From NCBI RefSeq assembly GCF_036884655.1, contig NC_088345.1:20393501-20457500 (forward strand): a DNA stretch of 64,000 nt, given 5' to 3'. The notes under the pieces are model-generated. The model was not told the DNA's origin, searched no databases, and worked only from the letters and a program-made list of their open reading frames with translations. Made by a program: the position numbers and the translations under genes. This document shows positions 10,897-20,643 of the stretch, in pieces. The DNA is from Musa acuminata AAA Group (taxonomy: Eukaryota; Streptophyta; Magnoliopsida; Zingiberales; Musaceae). The first letter of the stretch is position 1. Each line of letters begins with the position of its first letter.

Positions 10897-11823
10897 ATGG
10901 TTCTTTTCGGCTTTCAAAAGGGTCACTCTCTCATTCGTCCTCCCTTTTTCAATGGGACAGACTACATATATTGGAAAACTCGAATGAGAGTTTTCTTACT
11001 TTCCTTGGATTTAAATTTATGGAGTATTGTTGAAAACGGTTTTTGAAAGTCTTCTCTTCCAATGAACCATTGGAATGATTTGGAGAAGAAGACTTTTTTT
11101 CTAAATGCAAAGGCTATAAATGCCTTATTTTGTGCTTTAGATAAAACTGAGTTTAATTGGGTTTCTACTTATGAAATGACTTTCGATATATGGCACACTC
11201 TTGAAATCACATACAAAGGCATGAATAGAGTAAAATATTTGAAGATTAATTTTTTAATGCATGATTTCGAGCTGTTTCAAATGAAGCCGAGCGAAACTAT
11301 TATTGACATGTACACCGACTTTACAGATGTCATCAATAGTTTAAAAGCTCTTGGCAAATGTTTTTCGAATCTTGAACTTGTGAATAATGTTTTATGCTTA
11401 CTTTCTAAAACTTGGGAATCAAAAGTAACGGTTATTCAAGAATAAAAAAACATGAATCATTTACCAATTGAAGAACTTGTAGGGTCTTTGATGACCTATG
11501 AAATGATGTACAATGCACGTGAAGAACTTGAGAACCAACTTCCGAAGAACAGGAAGGATTTCGGACATCGAACGAAAGAAGACCACTCGAGCGGAAGCTC
11601 AAGTGATGATGAACTTGAACTTCTCACAATAAAACTTAAAAAGTACTTAAAGCAAGAATCAAAAAATAAAAACAAATTGAAGAAGAAGAAAGCATTTTGG
11701 GACGAAATGAGTATCTCCAAAGACGATGAGCAAACCAACAAAGGTGAGGTGGCAAACTACGCCTTAACGCCATTCGACGATGAGGTAATCAAAATGCCTT
11801 TAATTTATTTTAAAATTACATGA
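10897..11823 (+). pseudogene. gag: Broken Gag of element B
   Basis: A frame of about 309 codons starts at ATG 10897 (MVLFGFQKGHS) and ends with PLIYFKIT and a stop. Two in-frame stops interrupt it, at 11044-11046 (after ENGF) and near 11443 (after VIQE). It keeps the UBN2-type capsid region (YIYWKTRMR, ALFCALDK, PSETIIDMY) and an acidic/lysine-rich tail. It has no CCHC knuckle. The ending YFKIT is shared with C, E and F (YFEIT), marking a distinct gag-only lineage. The protein would be a particle-forming Gag, now not expressible in full. Confidence 0.9.
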
Positions 11824-13690
11824 TGCTTTTCATTAGTTATTTTTAATTTAGGTTAGAATAATTATTTTTCTTCAGAATTACATGTTTAATGAAAATACAA
11901 AAATAAAATTGGATCATGCTTACCTTTCTAGTTATTTTAAAAATAATCATGAAAATTACATGTTTTATAATAAACAAACAAAATGATTTTAATTAAAGAT
12001 GCTTTATGATTAATGAAATGAACTTGATTGAAAATTGCATGACTACAACAAACAAAATGAACTTGATTGAAAATTCTTTATGTTTGATGAAATCATTTTT
12101 GATGATACATAATGATGTAATTATGTAATGAAAATATTAAAATTTTTGGTACCATGCTTGGTGATTTTATACTATGCATGAGATTTAAAAATGATGTATG
12201 ATGATTTTTGTGATTTATGTCTTATTGATCTTTGTCGTAATAAATCTTGCACTTTCGGTTTTAAACATGATACATGTTTTTATTTGGCATAAATGAAATA
12301 AAATAATATAAATTGAAACAACTAAAAAGAGGAAAATATATTTCTTGAAAATTATTTGTCTCTATCTTATTAATTTTGAGGAATCCATTTGTATCATTTT
12401 TACAAATCTCTTGGACTTTGAAAATGATTTTGATGATTTAAATTTGAATAAATGTTTATCCAAATCATGATCTTGATTCCTTGATATTTACAAATTAAGA
12501 TTTATTATGAATCAAGATTTTTCATTAATCGTTCTCCTATGATTCTTCTTGGTATTTTATTTAAAGAAGATGTTAACTATATGAATCATGTCATTTGGTA
12601 TTTAAGTGGTCTTATCTTTGATGACATGATTTCTTTATATTTATGACACGAATGCCTTGAAATGATTGAAATATTTTACATTATTATGTTCTTCCCTTAT
12701 TCTTTCTTGTTTATAATGATAAAAGGGGAAAAAGTTATGATCATGCATGGTAAGATGTAATTTGACAAATTGATACCATCATGATATGAAATATTTATGA
12801 TTTGGAATGATGCATGCAATACTTATGCTTTTTATTATGATGATGTATGTGATGTATTGCATATGATGATTAAAATTATTTTGATTTAAATTCAAGATTT
12901 ATCTCAATTATGGTATTTTGAAATAAGAATAAATTCTTTACCTTTGTCATGATTTAAAAATTATTGTAAAGGGAAAAGAATTACAACATTGTATTCTTCC
13001 CTTCTTTTTGACAATGACAAAGGGGGAGAAAAATTACTAGCTCAAGATGCAAAATTTGGAAACTTAGCACGTTGCAAAAGAAGCAAACTTGCTAGCTTTG
13101 TCATCTCAAAAGAGAAGCAAGAAGTGCTATCTTGCAAATCTCAAGACGAACAAATGCAAACTTGTAAAGTTTGTAATTTTGCACATCTTTAAAATTTATG
13201 ATTATTTGGTGATTATGCATGTTCTAAAATATTATAAGATTCAATAGCTTGCATGATGTAGAATTTGCTATCTTGAACATCACCATGCTATCTTGCCTAT
13301 CTTAAGTAGCAAAATATGTTAACTTGCATATCTAGCAAAATTTACAAACTTGTATATTTCAAGAAGTAAGAGTTACTTTCTTGAACATCTCAAAATTGTT
13401 AGCTTGCATGTTTTAAAATGTTATAAAATTATTGCTAGCTTGCATGATGATAAAACTAAAGATTATGTTTATTATGCAATAATTTGAACTTATATATCCA
13501 AATATTTGAAAGTTGCACTTCTCCTTTTTGTTGATGACAAAGGAGAAGAAGTATGATGTTATGCATAAGTTTATGATAACATGTTGCTTGGACTTTTGAA
13601 TCCAAGAGTTCTATCAATATGGCATATTGATAGGGGGAGTTAATGTTAACTCTGTCATCAATTGATTATCATCATCAAAAAGGGGGAGAT
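11824..13690 (+). other. AT-rich noncoding internal region of element B
   Basis: No pol and no convincing ORF. The part 13020-13500 is rich in scattered copies of motifs like CTAGCTTGCAT and GCTATCTTGC, also seen in C and F. Polypurine runs occur at about 13019-13027 (AAGGGGGAGA), 13635-13640 and, terminal, 13676-13690 (CAAAAAGGGGGAGAT). Confidence 0.75.
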
Positions 13691-14455
13691 TGTTGAATCT
13701 TGTATTTTGATAATGAAACCAATTTATAGTGTTTATGATTTGATCTGTGTTTTGAGTGATGTAGGATACTTCGATCAGGATAAGACAATTAAAGTAGGAA
13801 GAATCATGGTGGGCCAAAGGAAAACATGTCAAACGATTAGACGTCGGGCCGGAGGATCTGTCGATGTATCGACAAAAGGCTTTGGGCCATGGATTCGGGT
13901 ATCTGGCCAAGAAGAGCGGATATTGTGCCAAGGATATTGGAGTTACGGAGTCAATTGGCCGATTGGGCAATAGGCCGCAAGAGAGGAAGATACGCCGAAG
14001 AATCGGACGAAGCGTCGATGGACCAATGACATGCCGAACAATATGATTCAAGCTTAGTAATAATTGTCTAGATCGAAATATATTTTTACATGTGCAGAAT
14101 TAACTACGATAACAAGGCATAAAGAAAAATAAAGTCCCGGAGTCAAGAATTCAATTTCATTGGGAGTTCGAGAGTTCGTCGAAAGTCCGGATGTTCGTTG
14201 AAATTTCTATAGGAACCAACCGAGAAGCCTCAGAGCATGCTAGAGAAGCTCATCAGAACTCGCCAAAAAGATCATCGTGAAGTCCAAGAGCTTGCTAGGA
14301 GTCTGTTGGAGCATTGTTGAGTGGTCGTTGGAAGTTCGCAGGAAGATCGCAGGAAGCTCGCCGGAAGAAACTAGACTTTCGGACTTGTTTAGCTTAGTAA
14401 ATGTTTTAGATTTCGTAGTTAGCACGTAATTGAGAGGCCCAAACAGTGACCCAAG
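13691..14455 (+). repeat. Element B 3' LTR, left part
   Basis: It starts TGTTGAATCTTG right after the polypurine tract. It is interrupted at CCAAG (14451-14455) by element C and resumes at 23117. The combined LTR, counting the duplication once, is about 1.63 kb. Confidence 0.9.
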
Positions 14456-14580
14456 TGTTAGGATCGAGAGCACTAAGAGGGGGGGGGTGAATTAGTGCAG
14501 CGGAAATCTTATAGTAATTTAAAAACGAAAGCTGCGTTCGTCCGATAAAAAACGATTTCGATATAAAAGCAGAATCACAG

Positions 14581-14915
14581 TGCAGTTTGCGTCTAAGCGT
14601 AGTTTTGCGTCTGAGCGCAGTTTGCGTCTAAACACAGTTTGCGTCTAAGCACAGTTTGCGTCTAAGCGCAGTTTGCGTCTAAACTCAGTTTTACGTCCAA
14701 ACGCAGTTTTACGTCTAAATGCAGTTTTACGTCTAAACGTAGTTTTGCGTCTAAACGCAGTTTTACGTCTAAACGCAGTTTTACGTCTAAACGCAGTTTT
14801 ACGTCTAAAAGCAGTTTTACGTCTAAACGCAGTTTTGCGTCTAAACGCAGTTTTACGTCTAAACGTAATTTTACGTCTAAATGTAGTTTTGCGTCTAAAA
14901 GCAGTTTTGAACCTT
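14581..14915. repeat. 18-bp minisatellite in C's left LTR
   Basis: Tandem units of the type TTTTACGTCTAAACGCAG, with some 17-bp variants (TTTGCGTCTAAGCGCAG) at the left end. As the unit is six codons, it opens a long frame reading LRLNAV repeatedly; this is a by-product, not a gene. Confidence 0.92.
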
Positions 14916-15509
14916 GAAAAGCGTTTTACGTAGAAAGCAATTTGCAGTTATAAATGGAATCCGAATGTAAGCGTAAACTGCAGTGTGAAGATCGTACGAA
15001 AACACGATTTACGTTTGAATGCAGATTCTGAAAGATCAGAGCTTAGAAACTCGTTCGTAAAGGCGCAGAGGGCAGTAGCAATGTAGGAGGTTTGCAGTAA
15101 TGATAAAGTGCTCAAGGTAAAAGCAAACCAGAGATTTAGAGTGGTTCGGTCAGTCTTGACCTACTCCACTTTTGGCTTCCTCCTCCGACGAGGTCACCGA
15201 CGTCAACTAGCTGCCTTCCTTCAATGGGCGAAGGCTAACTGCCCTTTTACAGTTTCTCTCCTTTTGACAGGCTCAGGAGACAACCTTTACAGATCCTTTC
15301 TCTCCTCTCTTTACAACTCAAGACTTGAAGAACAGAAGGAGGAGAACTTTAGGACTTTACACAAATTTGAGCTCTTAGAATCACTGAAAAGATCAAGAAT
15401 TCGGTGTGAATCTGTTGTCAATTCAGTGTTGAATGGGTGGGGTATTTATAGGCCCCAACCCAATTCAAATTTGGAGCTCAAAACGATCACATCCCGGAAT
15501 TCCGGGATC

Positions 15510-16080
15510 AGGCGGTTGCACCTCTTGACTGGAGAGGTGGCACCGCCTGGCAGAGCTCGAAGACTGAGCTCAGGCGATTGCACCTCTCTGCCAGAGCTCG
15601 AAGACTGAGCTCGGTGGTTGCATCGCCTGGCAGAGCTCGAAGTCTGAGCTTGGTGGTTGCATCACCTGGCAGAGCTCGAAACTGAGCTCAGGCTGATGCA
15701 CCTCTCTGCCAGAGGTGGTTGCACCTCTCTGCCAGAGCTCGAAGACCGAGCTCAGGCGATGCATCTCCTATCCAAAGAGGTTGCACCTCTCTGCCAGAGC
15801 TCGAAGACCGAGCTCGGTGGTTGCACCTCTTGGCAGAGCTCGAAACTTGAGCTCTGGCGGTGCTACCTCTTGACAGAGGAGGTTGCACCGCCCAGTCTCG
15901 CTTGGAGACTGAGCCCTGGGCGGTTGCACCTCTTGGCTGGGGCGGTTGCACCGCCCAGTCCCGCTGGAAGACATGGCCTGGGCGGTTGCACCGCCTGGCT
16001 GGGGCGGTTGCACCGCCCAGTCCCGCAGCCCAGGCGGTTGCACCTCCTGGCCTAGGCGGTTGCACCGCCTGGTGCAATCA
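15510..16080. repeat. CGG/CCG repeat-box array in C's left LTR
   Basis: Alternating units GGCGGTTGCACC(GCC/TCT) and CAGAGCTCGAAGACTGAGCTC form a 35-45 bp imperfect array upstream (in element sense) of the TATA box at 15443-15450. The boxes have a TGCA core between GGT/ACC arms. Overlapping ORFs on both strands come from this array. Confidence 0.88.
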
Positions 16081-16928
16081 GGGTCCGAATGGTTCGCTCC
16101 ATTCGGCCCAATTTGAATCTTTTCAGGGGCCCAATTGCCCCAAGATTAAGCTAATGGGATCACCTCCCATTTTCAAGCTTAATCATCGTGCTAACTACGA
16201 TTAACTCTAAGACAACTTCTGCAGCTATGCTCCGATGCGTCAATCGCTTCTTCCGGCGAGTTTCCGGCGAACTTCCGTCGATCATCCGATAAACCCTCGA
16301 TGATCCTTCTGCGGACATCCGGCATACTCCTGGACTTTACGACGATCCACTTGGCGAGTTCCGACGAGCTTCGCTTGGCAAGCTTCTGGACTTCTCGGAT
16401 CTGTTCTCGCTGAACCTCCGACGACCGTCCGAACTTCCGTCGAACTCTCGAACTCCCAACGTGATCATGATCTTGACTCCGGCGTAACACCTGCTGCTTG
16501 TCTTACTCTTATCGTAGTTAATCCTGCACAACAAATCAAAACTTCGATCGAGACAATTAATCCTAAGCAATTAACCAAGTTGTCCGACATGTCATTGGTC
16601 TCTCGACGCTTCGTCCGATTCTTCGGCGCATCGTCCTCTCCTGCAGCCTATTGCCCAATCGGCTAGTTGACTCCGCAACTCCGATATCCTTGGCACAATA
16701 CCCACTCTTCTTGGCCGAATGCCCGAGTTCACGGCCCGAAGCCTTCTGTCGATACGTCGACCGATCCACCAGCCCGACGTCCAATCTTCTGACATGTTCC
16801 TTCGGCACAACATGATTTTCCTGCTTTAATTGTCTCATCCTGATCGAAGCATCCTGCGTCACTCAAAACGCAGATTAAATCATAAACATATATCAAGTAG
16901 TTTCATCATCAAAATACGAGATTCAACA

Positions 16929-19681
16929 ATCTCCCCCTTTTTTATGATGACAACCACTTGATGACGGAGTTAAACTTAACTCCCGGAGTTTAAACAAACT
17001 CCCCCTATCAATATGCCATATTGATAGAACCTTGAATTCAAACTGAATTCAAGTTATTGCAATATTCATCATGAATACTTGCAACACGTCAACATGAACA
17101 TATGCATAAACTTATGCATCACATGTCATGTCATCAACATACTTTCATCAACATACTTCTCCCCCTTTGTCATCAACAAAAAGGAGAAGTATCACAATCA
17201 AGTGTTTGTGATATTGATTCAACTCATTGCATGAAAAACATAGTATCAAGTTTTATCATCATGCAATCTTGGAGCTAGAAGATTTAGCAAGTGTTATATC
17301 ATGCTTAGAACATTCATGCCCTCAAGTTTTAGATATTCAAGTTTTATAACATATAAGATAGCACTTTTGGTAATGTTCAAGATAGCAAGTTCCATATCAT
17401 GCAAGCTAGCAAATTAGAGATGTTCAAGAAGGCAACTCTTGCTTCTTGAAAATTTTGCTCACTTTGCTAGATGCGCAAGTTAGCATTTTTGCCTCTTGAG
17501 ATAGGCAAGATAGCATATTTGTTTCTTTTGAGATAGCAACTTTTTGCTTCTCTTTAGACCAACAAGCTAGCAATTTTTATGATATACAAGTTTCACAATA
17601 TATAAGCTAGCAAAAATTTCGAAAGCAAATGCAAGATAAATTTCTTGTGTAAGCTCATGATTCTTGCTTCCTATTACAATGTGCAAATTGCAAGTTTTGC
17701 TTCTTGAGATATTCAAGATAGTGATGTTCAAGAAGATAATTTTTCTTCTTGAAATAAGCAAGTTAGCAATCTTTGCTTCTTAAAATAGGCAAGCTCGCAA
17801 TCAAGTTTTTGCATCTTCTTGACTTGTACAAGCTAGCTATCTCCCCCTTTGTCATTGTAAAAATGAAAGAGAGAATACAGTTTTGTAGTTCTCTTTTCCT
17901 TTTAGAATGATTTCAAAATCATGACAAATGATGAATAATCAAGTTATGAATGTCAAGATAATTTTTCATCATGAATATTTTATCATTGCATGCATCATTA
18001 TCATAAATTGAAGTATTACATGCATGATATCATATCACCATTCATAATTACATTAATATTTCAATATAACAATTTCTTCTCAAAATGTGTAACTTGGCAC
18101 TCATAGCATTTTAAATCATGATTTACATCATATGCAATACATCACATCATAATTAGAAAGCACAAGTATTGCATGCATAATTGTACATCATAAATGTTTC
18201 ATATCATGATGGTATCAATTTTGTCAAATTATATCCTACCATGCATGATCAAAACTTCTCCCCATTTTATCATTGAAAACAAGAAGAAAGTAGGGGGTAG
18301 AGCATAAAAGTGTTAAATATTTCAATCATTTCAAGGCATTTATATCATAGATCAAGTCATGATTCGTAATTCATCATAAAGCATATTAGTTTTCAATCAT
18401 CACATAAGGCATTTAAGGAATTTTTGAAACATAGGAGAATGATTAAATTAAGCATACAATGTTTCAATCCAATTCAAGTCATGAATATCAATGCTTTCAT
18501 ATTGTGAGTATCAATTCATGAATACCATAAGATATTATTTGTGACTTCAATTTTGCAAGATCAAGATTATGATTTAGATAAAACTTATTCAAATTAAATC
18601 ATTAACTTGAAGTTCATAATCAAGTCATTAAAATTAATTTCGAGATTCATAAAATATCATGAAATCATTAATCTCGATCAAATGGGAAAGGCATTTTTTA
18701 AGAGATTCCTTTTCATCTAAGCATGCCTTAGTCTTTATATGCCAAATTAAGATAAGCATGAAAGTTCAAGACATAAGGCAAATAAATCTTGTATTATGAA
18801 ATATACGATATCAAGGCTCATGATTCATTCGAAAAGATATAGTACAAAGAGCAACTTGAAACATTCTTATCAAGATCACATTTTAAAATATTCCAAGTTT
18901 CAAGATATCAATATGACACTTCATTGAATTGCATTTCATTTGAAGAACTCCTTTTTGATAAATGTAGGGAGCATAATGAACGATCTTGATTTATAAAGAG
19001 CTCCATGTTATAATTACCAAGATCATGATTTTAATAATTATTCTCTTTAGCAAAGAATCACAAAAGCACTTTATTTTTGCATAAGAAATCTCATTGTATT
19101 ATGATTTATAAATTCTTTTTCTGCACATGAATCATAGGAGATATGAACGTGAAACAAATCTTTGCAAGCAAAAACACTATCATTCATATTTCAAGATGGA
19201 ATTTATAAGCAGGAATCATTTCATCAAATCCATTTTAGAAAAATATTTTTCATAAGTGTATGAGAGAATCTGATTGTTAGGATACCAATTGTTAAGTGAA
19301 TCCAAAAATGAAATTAACACTTTCATATATTCAGACATGATTTTTGCTATAGATCTTGAAATTAAGTCAAGAAGATCAAACAAGCTCATGATCATGGATA
19401 ACTTAAAATCACATGCATAAAATTGTTAATAACCATTTCATATTACATCTTTATGCATTACTTTAAATCAAACGTGATTTCATTCAACAATGTTAATCAA
19501 ACATGATACACATTATTACTTCTTAACCATGATCAAAATCATTTTGTTTATTTATCATAAAATATGCAATATTATTTTTGAAATTATCAGCATGATCATA
19601 ATTTTTGTATTTTTATTTTTAAACATGTAATTTTCAAGAAAATTAATTCTAAACTAAAAAAGAAAATATATCATGAAAGCA
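16929..19681 (-). other. AT-rich noncoding internal region of element C
   Basis: Contains no pol. Read on the minus strand, 17200-17830 holds many scattered copies of TTGCTAGCTTG / GCTATCTTGC-like words shared with B and F. Polypurine runs (seen as pyrimidines here) occur at 16930-16942 (terminal), about 17003, 17158-17169 and 17840-17850. The remainder, 17850-19680, is A/T-rich with dispersed ATCATG words and no frame of note. Confidence 0.75.
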
Positions 19682-20593
19682 TCAAGTAATTTCAAAATAA
19701 ACCAAAGGCATTTTAATTACCTCAATGTCGTAGGCTAGTAAGGCGTAGTTTGCCGCCTCGCTTTTGTTGACTTTCTCGTCTTCAGATGAGCTCGATTCAT
19801 CCCAATTTTTGTTCTTCTTCTTGCGTTTAAAGCAAGTAGTTCCATTCTTTTTGCTTTTTAATTTTCGTTTCATTTGTAGTTTAAGTTCACCATCACTTGA
19901 GCTTATGCTCGAGTGGTCTTCAAATGTTCTATGTCCCAAATCCTTCCTGTTCTTTGGAAGGTGGTTCTCAAGTTCTTCACGTGCATTGCACGTCATTTCA
20001 TATGTGATCAATGAACCAATTAGTTCTTCAAGTGGAAATTGGTTCAAGTTTTTCGATTCTTGAATAGCAGTTACTTTTGAATCCCAAGTTTTAGAAAGTG
20101 AGCGCAAAACTTTGTTAACGAGTTCAAAATCCGAAAAGCTTTTACCAAGTGATTTTAAACCATTGACGACATCCGTAAAACGGGTGTACATGTCAACAAC
20201 GGTTTCGCTTGGTTTCATATGAAAAAGCTCGAAATCAAGCAGTAAAATATTAACTTTCGAGTCTTTGACTCTACTAGTTCCCTCGTGCGTGATTTCAAGA
20301 GTGCGCCAAATATCGAAAGCCGTTTCACACGTAGAAATCCGATTGAACTCATTTTTGTCCAATGCGCAAAATAAGGCATTCATAGCCTTTGCGTTTAAAG
20401 AAAAATTCTTCTTCTCCAAATCCGACCATTCGTTCATCGGTTTGGAGGGAAGTTGAAAACCGTTTTCAATGATATTCCATAAATCCAAATTTAGAGAAAT
20501 TAAGAAAACTCTCATTCGAGTTTTCCAATAAGTGTAGTCCAATCCGTTAAAGAACGGTGGACGAAAGACCGAACAGCCCTCTTGAAAAGTCAT
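19682..20593 (-). CDS. gag: Intact Gag of element C (303 aa)
   Basis: Uninterrupted ORF from ATG 20593 (MTFQEGCSVF, in the same GAGAGAAATG context as sister copies). It has the UBN2-type retrotransposon capsid domain: RPPFFNGLDYTYWK near the N-terminus, ALFCALDKNEFNRIST around residue 100, KPSETVVDMYTRFTDVVNGL around 155, and LPKNRKDLGHRT around 225. The tail is lysine-rich and acidic, ending LVYFEIT. The CCHC knuckle present in D is lost: only TTCFKRKKK remains at its place. Gag would build the cytoplasmic particle that packages element RNA; here it is the only product. No protease or polymerase follows. Being intact while all other gags in the window are broken, it may still be made. Expression is unproven. 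Confidence 0.88.
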   Translation of the reverse strand: MTFQEGCSVFRPPFFNGLDYTYWKTRMRVFLISLNLDLWNIIENGFQLPSKPMNEWSDLEKKNFSLNAKAMNALFCALDKNEFNRISTCETAFDIWRTLEITHEGTSRVKDSKVNILLLDFELFHMKPSETVVDMYTRFTDVVNGLKSLGKSFSDFELVNKVLRSLSKTWDSKVTAIQESKNLNQFPLEELIGSLITYEMTCNAREELENHLPKNRKDLGHRTFEDHSSISSSDGELKLQMKRKLKSKKNGTTCFKRKKKNKNWDESSSSEDEKVNKSEAANYALLAYDIEVIKMPLVYFEIT

Positions 20594-20629
20594 TTCTCTC
20601 AGGTGTAAATCCGAAATGAGAAATACCCC

Positions 20630-20641
20630 GCTCTGATACCA
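20630..20641 (-). other. Primer-binding site of element C
   Basis: Reverse complement of TGGTATCAGAGC, two bases inside the right LTR. It is identical to the site of A and D. Confidence 0.95.
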
Positions 20642-20643
20642 AT

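Larger units (their letters stand above)
14456..16928 (-). repeat. Element C 3' LTR (left copy)
   Basis: On the plus strand it starts TGTTAGGATCGAGAG and ends GAGATTCAACA; reversed, it starts TGTTGAATCTCG like A and D. It contains the poly-G (sense poly-C) tract at 14480-14488, an 18-bp minisatellite (about 14581-14915), the TATA box on the minus strand (15443-15450) and a long array of repeat boxes (about 15510-16080). Confidence 0.93.

Noticed and set aside
14581..14915. Regular short repeats as a possible CRISPR array
   Set aside because: Units are directly tandem with no unique spacers, the context is a plant LTR, and there are no cas genes.
15108..16204. Overlapping ORFs on both strands in the repeat-box parts of LTRs (also 8181-9072, 21296-22392, 54948-56105, 62160-63317)
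   Set aside because: Low-complexity translations of the boxes, present in several frames at once; explained by LTR sequence.
16163..16862. Arg/Ser-rich minus ORFs such as 16191-16490 and 16563-16862
   Set aside because: They repeat in every LTR copy of C, D and F at the same place and carry no domain; LTR sequence read as protein.
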